From the NCBI GenBank assembly GCA_000715855.1, contig KL571297.1, forward strand, positions 1,064-6,758: a stretch of DNA of 5,695 nt, in the 5' to 3' direction. The translations under genes and the position numbers were made by a program. Of this stretch, positions 1-5,416 are shown one piece after another. Position 1 is the first letter of the stretch. Each line of letters begins with the position of its first letter. The notes beneath the pieces are model-generated. The model was not told the origin of the DNA and searched no databases. It was given only the letters and a program-made list of their open reading frames with translations. This stretch comes from Actinoplanes liguriensis (GTDB lineage: Bacteria > Actinomycetota > Actinomycetes > Mycobacteriales > Micromonosporaceae).

Positions 1-403
1 CGCCTGGACCAGCCAGAACGGCGACTTCAGGTTCAGGTCGACAGACCGTGTCCCAGGCCTCGTCGGGGAACGTCTCCAGCGGCTCGTCCCAGATGGCGCC
101 CGCGTTGTTGACGAGGATGTCCAGCGGCTGCGAGTCCGCGGTGACCAGGTCGGACAGTCGCCGGCACTCGTCGTGGCGGGACAGGTCGGCGGGGATGGCC
201 CGCACCTCACCGAAGGCGGACAGGTGCTCCTGCGCCTGAGCGCAGGCTTGCGGGTCCCGTGAGCTGATGATCACGCTTGCGCCGGCCTGGAGCAGACCGC
301 GCGCGATCATCATTCCGATGCCCTTGGTGCCGCCGGTGACGAGTGCGCGTTTTCCACTCAGGTCGAAGAGTTCCGTGTGCGTGGAGAATTGGTTGGCTGG
401 CAC
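1..403 (-). CDS. RhlG-like short-chain dehydrogenase/reductase, N-terminal part, runs off left edge, frameshifted
   Basis: This is the N-terminal part of a classical NAD(P)H-dependent SDR oxidoreductase, probably soluble; the rest lies left of the window. Seen: a Rossmann dinucleotide motif TGGTKGIG at residues 23-30, an acidic residue in ADLS (72-75) that usually contacts the adenine ring, and NNAG at 99-102. Arg49 in SSRD after strand 2 suggests NADPH rather than NADH. The pattern FDLSGKRALVTGG, then ISSRDPQAC and IPADLS, resembles RhlG-type 3-ketoacyl reductases from memory; the true substrate is unknown. The GTG start at 403 is chosen because AAAGG lies about six bases upstream and the protein then begins just before the SDR core. 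The Ser/Tyr/Lys catalytic residues are outside the window. After Val120 the frame breaks (see the frameshift entry). It diverges from the MmyB-like regulator, which probably controls it. Confidence 0.85.
   Translation of the reverse strand, partial: MPANQFSTHTELFDLSGKRALVTGGTKGIGMMIARGLLQAGASVIISSRDPQACAQAQEHLSAFGEVRAIPADLSRHDECRRLSDLVTADSQPLDILVNNAGAIWDEPLETFPDEAWDTVCRPEPEVAVLAGPG
43..47 (-). other. Apparent one-base frameshift in the SDR gene
   Basis: Reading leftward, the SDR frame gives a normal family sequence through WDTV (residues 117-120), then turns into CRPEPEVAVLAGP, which is not SDR-like. Skipping one base, for example the T complementary to position 43, restores VDLNLKSPFWLVQA down to base 1. 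That matches the strand/helix block expected after NNAG in this family. The gene therefore has one extra base near 43-47. No stop codon is reached inside the window in the broken frame. It could be a true inactivating mutation or a sequencing error; the sequence alone cannot decide. Confidence 0.8.
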
Positions 404-532
404 GTTCTGCCTTTCGTCAGGGCTGTGTCGCTGCCCATGAAAGACCGGCGTCGTGGGTGGGCGGGAGTCACTGATCTTCGGGGTAACGGCAGTGCCTGTC
501 AGCGGCACCGCGGCGCGTCCTACGGTGGGGAG
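404..532. promoter_or_regulatory. Divergent promoter region between SDR and MmyB-like regulator
   Basis: These 129 bases separate two divergent start codons, so they must hold promoters for both genes and probably the regulator's operator. On the plus strand, TACGGT (521-526) sits exactly six bases before the regulator GTG and fits the TANNNT -10 pattern. CTGTCA (496-501) is a weak -35 candidate with a long 19-base spacer. A small palindrome GGCA-G-TGCC lies at 488-496 and is the clearest dyad I could find, but it is too short to call an operator with confidence. On the minus strand an SD-like AAAGG lies before the SDR GTG; I saw no convincing -10 for that gene. Confidence 0.5.
521..526 (+). 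promoter_or_regulatory. Candidate -10 hexamer for leaderless transcription of the regulator
   Basis: TACGGT matches TANNNT and ends six bases before the GTG at 533, which would put the transcription start on or next to the start codon. The same geometry occurs before the LtrA gene. The purine-rich stretch GGGGAG abuts the GTG with no spacer, so it is badly placed as a Shine-Dalgarno site. Confidence 0.4.
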
Positions 533-1405
533 GTGACCGACAACCGCAGGCATGAGGTGCGGGAATTCCTCAGCACCCGGCGCGCTCGCATCACGCCCCA
601 GCAGGCCGGGCTGCCCGTCGTCGGCGGCTATCGACGGGTGCCGGGGTTGCGGCGGCAGGAGGTGGCGCTGCTGGCCGGGATGAGCATCGAGTACTACATC
701 CGGCTGGAGCGGGGAAATCTGAGCGGCGCCTCGGATGCGGTGCTGGACTCGCTGTCGCACGCGCTTCAGCTCGACGAGGCGGAGCGGGCCCACCTCTATG
801 ACCTGGCCCGTGCGGTCACCGGGTCCTCGCGCCGGCCGTCCGCCGCGAGCGGGCGGGTCCGGCCGGTGGTGTTGCGGATGCTCGATGCGATGACCGACCT
901 GCCGGCGTACATCCGCAACGGGCGGTTCGACATCGTCGCCGCCAATGCGCTCGGCCGGGCGCTGTATGCCCCGGTCTACGAGTCGCCGCTGTTCGCGCGG
1001 CGTGGTCCGGTGAACACCGCGCGGTTCGTGTTTCTCGATCCGGGGTCCGCGGACTTCTGGCCGCAGTGGGAGAAGGCCGCCGACGACTCGGTGGCGTTTC
1101 TGCGTATGGAGACCGGCCGGTCGCCGCATGACAAGGGGCTGACGGATCTGATCGGCGAGCTCTCCGCGAAGAGTGACGATTTCGCCCGGCGGTGGGCCCG
1201 GCACGAGGTGAAGTTCCAGCACTCCGGTGTGAAGCGACTCCGTCATCCGGTGGTGGGGGAGCTGGCCCTGCCCTACGAGGCCCTCGACCTGCCCGCCGAT
1301 GCCGGGCTCCGGATCACGGTCTACTCGCCCGAACGCGGTTCGGCCGAGCGCCAGGCGCTCGATCTTCTGGGCAGTTGGGCCGGCTCGCCCGCACTCGAAC
1401 ACTGA
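533..1405 (+). CDS. XRE/MmyB-like helix-turn-helix transcriptional regulator
   Basis: A 290-residue DNA-binding regulator. The N-terminal helix-turn-helix spans about residues 35-75, with the family signature VPGLRRQEVALLAG (36-49) and EYYIRLERG (53-61). From about residue 105 to the end is the MmyB-like ligand-binding domain, including DLPAYIRNGRFDIVAAN, a DFWPQW segment and the closing RWARHEVKFQHSGVKRLRHP block. Length is typical for the family. The GTG at 533 is chosen because the protein then opens with TDNRRHEVREFL, the usual family start; an upstream ATG at 437 would add residues that look non-coding. There is no properly spaced Shine-Dalgarno, and TACGGT six bases upstream suggests a leaderless mRNA. 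Members of this family often sit divergent from an SDR gene and regulate it, so the left neighbour is the likely target. The ligand is unknown; family structural work, as I recall it, suggests a fatty-acid-like molecule. Confidence 0.93.
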   Translation: MTDNRRHEVREFLSTRRARITPQQAGLPVVGGYRRVPGLRRQEVALLAGMSIEYYIRLERGNLSGASDAVLDSLSHALQLDEAERAHLYDLARAVTGSSRRPSAASGRVRPVVLRMLDAMTDLPAYIRNGRFDIVAANALGRALYAPVYESPLFARRGPVNTARFVFLDPGSADFWPQWEKAADDSVAFLRMETGRSPHDKGLTDLIGELSAKSDDFARRWARHEVKFQHSGVKRLRHPVVGELALPYEALDLPADAGLRITVYSPERGSAERQALDLLGSWAGSPALEH

Positions 1406-1411
1406 CGACCG

Positions 1412-2710
1412 TCACGACTCGTGCCCCGGTAGGCCTGCCGCGCTCGTCGGTCCCTGTTCGACCGGAGTGAGAGCGGGCCCACCGTCCTGTGCGGGGGTGA
1501 GCAGCCGGCGTACGGAGAGGGCCAGCAGCGACGCCACCAGGCAGCCGCTGAGGACCAGGAGGATCCAGACCATGGCATGTCCGGCGCCGATCAGCGGGCC
1601 GGCGGTGACCGGGCCGATCACCGAGCTGATGCCGAAGTTGACCGAGTGCGCCGAGTTGTAGCGGCCACGCAACCGGTCCGGCGCGAGGGCGTTGATCAGG
1701 GCCGGCTGGACCGGCTGGAGCAGCGTCTCACCGAAGCCGAAGATGGTCGAGCAGGCGATCACCAGGAGCGCGGCGAGCAGCGGGATCCGGTCGCCGATCA
1801 GACCGCCGACGCCCAGGACCAGCCAGGAGACGGCGAAGATCGCGCCGACCACGGCGAGCGTACGGCTACGGCTGCGCCCCTCGATCCGGCGCATCACGGT
1901 CAGCTGCGCGGCCACGATCATGACGGTGTTGCCGGCCAGCGCCCAGGCGACGATGCGCGGGCTGACGTCGGCGGTCCGTACCGCGAAGGCCGGGAACCCG
2001 ACCTCGATCTGGCCGTAGCCGCAGGTCGTCAGCACGAGCCCGAACGTGAGCAGGCGCCGGAACGCACGGTCGCGGAACACCTCGCGGTAACCGCCGGGCT
2101 CGGTCCCGGTGCGGCCGGGCGCGGTGAGCCGCCTCCCCACGGACGGCATGGCGAGCAGGATGGCCAGCGGGATCAGGTACGTGAACCCGTCCAGCAGGTA
2201 GATCGCCTCGAACGTGCCCGGCCGGCGCACGTCGACGAACGTCCCGGCGATCACGCCGCCGAGCCCGATCCCGAGGTTGAGCAGTGCGAACTGCAGACCG
2301 AACGCCTTCTGCCGCTCGTGTTCGCCGGTCAGCGACGCGAGCATCGTGGCGTTGCCGGCCCAGCTGGACGCCATGCCGGCGGCGACGACCGTGAGCGCGA
2401 CGAACACGAGGGCGGGCGTCACGGCGTACGCGAGAAGAATCGAACCGGCCACTTGACCGAGCAGGCTGAAGATCGCGACCGGACGTGCCCCGAACCGGTC
2501 CATGAGTGTCCCGCCGACCGGCGCGAGAACCATGACGATCGCGCCGAACCAGCCGATCACGAGCCCGGCCGCGGCGTCGGACAGGCCGCGGACGTCGGTG
2601 AGGTAGATGAACAGGAACGGCAGTGTCAGGCCCCGCCCGACCGACGAGAGCAGCACGCCGGCGAGCAGCAGGCGGGCCTCCCGGCGTGCCGGCAGACTTT
2701 CCCGGATCAT
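1412..2710 (-). CDS. Major facilitator superfamily (MFS) transporter
   Basis: A 432-residue inner-membrane transporter with about 12 hydrophobic segments, in two halves joined by a hydrophilic loop near residues 190-215. The MFS motif A signature between helices 2 and 3 is present as GGTLMDRFGARP (66-77). A second family-like block, LAPDRLRGRYNSAHSVNFG, lies around 342-360 in the C-terminal half. Length matches drug/H+ antiporter-type members of the DHA1 group; export of a small molecule by proton exchange is the family expectation, and the substrate cannot be read from sequence. The ATG at 2710 is chosen because it directly precedes MIRESLPARREAR and the first helix; upstream residues are Arg/Pro-rich with no membrane character. 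No good Shine-Dalgarno is seen; CAGAAT six bases upstream is a possible -10. It converges on the MmyB-like regulator (6 bp between stops) and diverges from the sigma factor. Confidence 0.92.
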   Translation of the reverse strand: MIRESLPARREARLLLAGVLLSSVGRGLTLPFLFIYLTDVRGLSDAAAGLVIGWFGAIVMVLAPVGGTLMDRFGARPVAIFSLLGQVAGSILLAYAVTPALVFVALTVVAAGMASSWAGNATMLASLTGEHERQKAFGLQFALLNLGIGLGGVIAGTFVDVRRPGTFEAIYLLDGFTYLIPLAILLAMPSVGRRLTAPGRTGTEPGGYREVFRDRAFRRLLTFGLVLTTCGYGQIEVGFPAFAVRTADVSPRIVAWALAGNTVMIVAAQLTVMRRIEGRSRSRTLAVVGAIFAVSWLVLGVGGLIGDRIPLLAALLVIACSTIFGFGETLLQPVQPALINALAPDRLRGRYNSAHSVNFGISSVIGPVTAGPLIGAGHAMVWILLVLSGCLVASLLALSVRRLLTPAQDGGPALTPVEQGPTSAAGLPGHES

Positions 2711-2835
2711 GCGGGGATTCTGCCCGTTGCGTCCCTCTTCCGCATGACACCAGGGTTTTCCCCGGCGCGAGCGCGCGGCCCGTGGAAGCAGTCTTCTCTG
2801 GTCAGCGGTCGACGCGAGCTGGGGGAGTGGCGGAC
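2711..2835. promoter_or_regulatory. Divergent promoter region between MFS transporter and sigma factor
   Basis: This 125-base gap lies between two divergent starts. For the sigma gene, GGAAGC (2784-2789), a 16-base spacer and CGGTCG (2806-2811) vaguely resemble the GGAAC/CGTC pattern of ECF-dependent promoters, which would allow autoregulation; the match is weak. For the transporter, CAGAAT on the minus strand (2717-2722) lies six bases before its ATG and differs from TANNNT only at the first base. No clear long dyad was found in the gap. Confidence 0.35.
2821..2827 (+). promoter_or_regulatory. Ribosome binding site of the sigma factor gene
   Basis: GGGGGAG ends eight bases before the ATG at 2836, a strong and well-spaced Shine-Dalgarno site. 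It supports ATG 2836 over the in-frame GTG at 2827, which overlaps it. The site is part of a 14-base sequence repeated at the end of the downstream small gene. Confidence 0.65.
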
Positions 2836-3423
2836 ATGCGACAGGTGGTGGCACGAGACCTGAGCGCGGTGGTACGCGACGCGCGCGCCGGTGACGAGCA
2901 GGCGTGGACCGTGCTCGTCGGCGAGTACGGTCCACGCCTGCGGGCCATCGCCCGCCGGTTCCGCATCCCGCCGGACCAGGTCGGTGATCTGCTGCAGGCG
3001 ACGTGGCTGCAACTGTTCAACGGGATCGATCGGTTGCAGTGTCCCGAAGCGGTCGGGTCGTGGCTGGCCGTGACGATGCGACGGTTCTGTCTGCACGCGG
3101 TGGCACGGGGGGACCGCGAGCGGCCGGTGACCGGTCTGGATGAGTGGCTTGCCCAACCGGGCGAGGCGCCGGAGGCGGGCCTGCTGCGCGCGGAACAGGC
3201 GGCGAGTGTCCGCCGCGCGCTGGCCCGCCTCCCGGAGCGCCAGCGGCGGCTGCTGTGGCAGATGGCGACGGACCCGGACGCGCGGTACACCGAGATCAGC
3301 GCGCGGCTGGACATGCCGGTCGGGGCGATCGGGCCGACCCGGGCGCGGGCGCTCGGACGGTTGCGGCGGCTGCTGCTCGACGAGGAACGGGCGACGCATT
3401 ACGCCTGGTCGGCGAGGCGCTGA
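2836..3423 (+). CDS. ECF-type RNA polymerase sigma factor (sigma-70 family)
   Basis: A 195-residue two-domain sigma factor that would direct RNA polymerase to an alternative promoter set. Region 2 spans about residues 18-92 (GDEQAWTVLVGEYGPRLRAIARRF, given here in part as GDEQAW 19-24), with the conserved region 2.2-like DLLQATW at 51-57 and GSWLAVTMRR following. A short linker (about 97-118) leads to region 4 (about 120-182), where LPERQRRLLW (132-141) and MPVGAIGPTRARALGRLRRL (160-179) form the helix-turn-helix that reads the -35 element. The GAIGPTRAR form is typical of an actinobacterial ECF subgroup. Start ATG 2836 has a strong ribosome site. No anti-sigma factor gene is seen next to it; instead a 53-residue gene follows after one base. 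The coding sequence contains a 44-base inverted repeat at codons 21-36. Targets and inducing signal are unknown. Confidence 0.93.
   Translation: MRQVVARDLSAVVRDARAGDEQAWTVLVGEYGPRLRAIARRFRIPPDQVGDLLQATWLQLFNGIDRLQCPEAVGSWLAVTMRRFCLHAVARGDRERPVTGLDEWLAQPGEAPEAGLLRAEQAASVRRALARLPERQRRLLWQMATDPDARYTEISARLDMPVGAIGPTRARALGRLRRLLLDEERATHYAWSARR
2898..2941 (+). repeat. Near-perfect 44-base inverted repeat (hairpin) inside the sigma factor gene
   Basis: The left arm GCAGGCGTGGACCGT (2898-2912) and right arm ACGGTCCACGCCTGC (2927-2941) are perfect reverse complements over 15 bases. Inside them, G2913 and T2926 can form a G-U pair in RNA, CTCG (2914-2917) pairs with CGAG (2922-2925), and the loop is TCGG (2918-2921). 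The transcript could fold into a 20-pair stem with a four-base loop. It begins 62 bases after the start of the ATG and encodes ordinary sigma region 2 residues. No T-run follows, so it is not a standard intrinsic terminator. A DNA cruciform, an mRNA control element or a template-switch mutation scar are all possible. Confidence 0.9.
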
Positions 3424-3424
3424 G

Positions 3425-3586
3425 ATGCCGATGCCGGTGAAACTGCCGACCCGGCTCGACCCTCCGGAGAACCGCGAGGACGCCGAGTCCTGGGACTGTC
3501 CGGTGGAAATCTGCCAGGCCCGGAAAGTAGAACCGTGGTGGCCGGTCGAGCCGAAGGCGCGGGTCATCCTGGGGGAGTGGCGTTAG
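3425..3586 (+). CDS. Small acidic Trp-rich protein, function unknown, coupled to the sigma factor
   Basis: A 53-residue protein I do not recognise. Coding support is good: about 85% of codons end in G or C, as in the neighbours. The ATG at 3425 follows the sigma stop codon (3421-3423) after one base, and GGCGAGG just upstream, inside the sigma gene end, is a reasonable ribosome site, so translation is probably coupled. A second in-frame ATG at 3431 is an alternative start. The sequence has no membrane segment or signal peptide. It carries two cysteines spaced as CPVEIC (25-30), four tryptophans (23, 38, 39, 52), many prolines and slightly more acidic than basic residues. The position suggests it acts with or on the sigma factor, for example as a small modulator or target, but this is inference from position only. 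Its stop overlaps the stop of the opposing hydrolase gene. Confidence 0.7.
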   Translation: MPMPVKLPTRLDPPENREDAESWDCPVEICQARKVEPWWPVEPKARVILGEWR

Positions 3587-4158
3587 ACCAGCTCGTGGAC
3601 GAGGGACGCGAACGCCGCGGGATCACGCAGGTGCGGCGACGAGCCGCCGGCGACGTGGGCCTGCGGCCCCGCCCCGACCGGCACCCCCGACCACTCACGG
3701 TAGGCATCCGGCAGGGTCAGATCATTTCGGCGTACGGCGAATTGGCGGTATGCCTCGGGAACGACCCCCAGGTCCACCTGCGCGTGGCCGTCCAGCGTGA
3801 TCACATGCTGCACGGCGAAACGCTCCGCGAACGCGCGCGCCAGCACGGCTGACTCCCCGTGCGCGACCAGGACCGGCGCGCGGTGCAGGTCGAGACCGCG
3901 GACGAGCAGGGCCAGATCCTGGGCGAGATCGGACAGGTCGTCGCGGGCCGCCGAGTCGCCGTGCCCGGGCAGGTCGACGGCGATCGCGGCGCAGTTCCCG
4001 TCGAGCTCCGCGGCGACCGGCCACCACATCGTGCGGTCGTACCGCAGGCCGTGCAGCAGGACGACGGGACGCCCGAACCGCCCCCAGCGGTCGTAGACGA
4101 GGCGGTTGCGCGGGGTGCCGTGGGCGTGGGTGGTGCGGCGCGGCGGTTGCGGGAACAC
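3583..4158 (-). CDS. Compact alpha/beta-hydrolase-fold protein
   Basis: A 191-residue protein with the N-terminal half of an alpha/beta hydrolase: strand and oxyanion segment VVLLHGLRYD (32-41), DLPGHGDSA (62-70), and the nucleophile elbow VAHGESAVLA (98-107) with Ser103 as probable nucleophile. Asp123 after the next strand (VITLDG) could be the acid. Full-length relatives are usually about 250-280 residues; here the lid region and the usual later acid strand are shortened or missing. Near the end, AGGSSPHLRDP (170-180) aligns with the usual GGHFPHLxDP block, but the catalytic His position is Ser; only His176 remains nearby. Activity is therefore uncertain and the substrate unknown. The start is GTG 4158; no good Shine-Dalgarno is visible, and the next in-frame start, Met44, would cut the fold. 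It diverges from LtrA and overlaps the small gene's stop. Confidence 0.8.
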   Translation of the reverse strand: MFPQPPRRTTHAHGTPRNRLVYDRWGRFGRPVVLLHGLRYDRTMWWPVAAELDGNCAAIAVDLPGHGDSAARDDLSDLAQDLALLVRGLDLHRAPVLVAHGESAVLARAFAERFAVQHVITLDGHAQVDLGVVPEAYRQFAVRRNDLTLPDAYREWSGVPVGAGPQAHVAGGSSPHLRDPAAFASLVHELV

Positions 4159-4201
4159 GCATGGTGAACAGGGCCGGGGGTGTCCCGGTTACGCTGCCGC
4201 G
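4159..4201. promoter_or_regulatory. Short divergent promoter region between hydrolase and LtrA genes
   Basis: Only 43 bases separate the two GTG starts, so the promoters must overlap each other or extend into the coding sequences. Toward LtrA, TACGCT (4190-4195) fits TANNNT and lies six bases before GTG 4202; TGAACA (4165-4170) is a 4-of-6 match to TTGACA with a 19-base spacer. Between them is an inverted repeat, CCGGG (4174-4178) and CCCGG (4184-4188), placed where an operator could block both directions. No comparable signal was found for the hydrolase. Confidence 0.4.
4190..4195 (+). promoter_or_regulatory. Candidate -10 hexamer for leaderless transcription of LtrA
   Basis: TACGCT fits TANNNT and ends six bases before the GTG at 4202. 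This is the same spacing seen before the MmyB-like regulator, and no Shine-Dalgarno sequence precedes this GTG. Confidence 0.4.
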
Positions 4202-5353
4202 GTGCCTCTGCGACTGACCCCGATGCTTCCCCGTGACCCCGCCGAGCCCGGCCGGACAGCCACGCCGCTGGAACTCTTCTTCGACCTGGTGTTCGTGGTC
4301 GCGGTCAGCATCGCCGCGGTGCAACTGCACCACGCGCTGGCCGAGGGGCATGCCGGGCACGGCGTGATCTCGTACGGGCTGGTGTTCTTCGGCATCTGGT
4401 GGGCCTGGATGAACTTCACCTGGTTCGCCACCTCGTACGGCACCGACGACTGGCTCTATCGGGTGCTCACGTTCCTGCAGATGGGCGGCGTGCTGGTGCT
4501 CGCGGCCGGCGTCGAGCCCGCGTTCACCGAGAACCACTGGACCGTGGTGACGATCGGTTACGTCGTGATGCGTGTCGCGATGGTCGCCCAGTGGCTGCGC
4601 GCGTCCCGTTCGGCCGGCCCGAATCGGAAGACCACGCAGCGGTACGCCGTGGGAATCGCGATCGTGCAGGTGTTCTGGATCGTCCGGCTGTTCCTCCCCG
4701 ATCACCTGCAGCCGTACCTGCACGTCGTCATGATCGCGGCGGAGCTCTCCGTCCCGCTGATCGCCGAGCGCACCGGCACCACGCCGTGGCACCCGCACCA
4801 CATCACCGAGCGGTACGGCCTGTTCACCCTGATCGTGCTCGGGGAGAGCCTGCTCGCCTCGGCCAACGCGATCATCGAGGCGCTGCACGACCACGAGGCG
4901 CTCGCCCCGTTGATCTCCATCTCGGTGATGACGCTGGTGGTCACCGCCGCCCTGTGGTGGATCTACTTCTGGCCGCCGCACCACACCGCGATCCGCGGGT
5001 TCGCGCAGTCGATCCGCTACGGCTACGTGCACTATTTCGTGTTCGCCGCGGCCGCCGCGTTCTCGGCCGGCATCGAGGTGGAGATCGACGTGCTCACCGG
5101 GCACAGCGAGCTGAGCGCCACCGCGGCCTCGTTCACGGTGACGATCCCGGTCACGGTCTTCGTGCTGGGCATCTGGTGGATCGCGCTGCGGGAGAACGCC
5201 GACCGGGTGGTCAACCTGGCCGTCCCGCTGGGCGCGGTGCTCGTCCTGCTCGACCCGGTCACGCCGGTCCCGGTTCTGCTCACCGCGGTGGTCCTGACAC
5301 TGGTCGTGGTCGTCCTGGTGATCCACCCGCCGGTCCGGAATGTGACCGAATGA
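4202..5353 (+). CDS. LtrA-family (low temperature requirement protein A) multi-pass membrane protein
   Basis: A 383-residue polytopic membrane protein with about 10-12 hydrophobic segments. Signature features of the LtrA family are present: TPLELFFDLVFVVAVS at 21-36, FGIWWAWMNFTWFATSYGTD in the second and third segments (63-82), ERYGLFTLIVLGESLLA at 203-219, and LWWIYFWPPHH at 251-261. Length is normal for the family. LtrA was named from a Listeria locus needed for growth at low temperature; the biochemical role is not established, so no substrate is assigned. The start GTG 4202 is preferred because the short PLRLTPMLPRDP leader before the ELFFDLVFV segment is typical; Met8 (4223) is an alternative. 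The neighbours give no functional clue, and it is probably transcribed alone. The TGA at 5351-5353 overlaps an ATG at 5350, which opens a doubtful reading frame. Confidence 0.92.
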   Translation: MPLRLTPMLPRDPAEPGRTATPLELFFDLVFVVAVSIAAVQLHHALAEGHAGHGVISYGLVFFGIWWAWMNFTWFATSYGTDDWLYRVLTFLQMGGVLVLAAGVEPAFTENHWTVVTIGYVVMRVAMVAQWLRASRSAGPNRKTTQRYAVGIAIVQVFWIVRLFLPDHLQPYLHVVMIAAELSVPLIAERTGTTPWHPHHITERYGLFTLIVLGESLLASANAIIEALHDHEALAPLISISVMTLVVTAALWWIYFWPPHHTAIRGFAQSIRYGYVHYFVFAAAAAFSAGIEVEIDVLTGHSELSATAASFTVTIPVTVFVLGIWWIALRENADRVVNLAVPLGAVLVLLDPVTPVPVLLTAVVLTLVVVVLVIHPPVRNVTE

Positions 5354-5416
5354 GGGTGCTCGTCGTGGTCGGCGCCGGGCGCGCGGGCACGGACATCGCT
5401 CCGGAACACGTATGTC
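5354..5416. other. Short convergent gap between LtrA and the right-edge reductase
   Basis: These 63 bases lie between two converging stop codons. I found no strong hairpin with a T-run; only a small dyad, CGGA and TCCG, near 5391-5404 is visible. Termination may be factor-dependent or use elements I cannot recognise. The stretch can be read as the start of a frame MRVLVVVGAGRAG from 5350 with high G/C at third positions for about 17 codons, discussed under findings. Confidence 0.4.

Noticed and set aside
377..532. N-terminal extension of the MmyB-like regulator from an upstream ATG
   Set aside because: The extra 52 residues overlap the SDR start region, do not resemble the family, and would leave no promoter space; GTG 533 gives the expected N-terminus.
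1577..2863. Long plus-strand open frame of 428 residues opposite the MFS transporter
   Set aside because: It is antisense to a clear membrane transporter, its composition is dominated by Arg, Asp, Glu, Gly and His without any domain, and such long shadow frames are normal in very GC-rich DNA.
2711..2935. 75-residue N-terminal extension of the MFS transporter
   Set aside because: The extension is Arg/Pro-rich, overlaps the sigma factor coding sequence and lacks membrane character; ATG 2710 fits the family start.
3186..3220. GCGCGCGG and CCGCGCGC inverted repeat in the sigma linker region
   Set aside because: Eight-base arms of only G and C with a 19-base loop are expected by chance in this composition, unlike the mixed-base palindrome at 2898-2941.
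2707..3567. Minus-strand open frame of 286 residues opposite the sigma factor
   Set aside because: It mirrors the sigma gene. Its AWTVL-like segment appears on both strands only because of the palindrome at 2898-2941.
3722..5326. Long minus-strand open frame of 534 residues opposite LtrA and the hydrolase start
   Set aside because: It is composed mainly of Asp, His, Arg, Gln and Glu runs that mirror hydrophobic codons of LtrA; no domain is visible, and it overlaps two well-supported genes.
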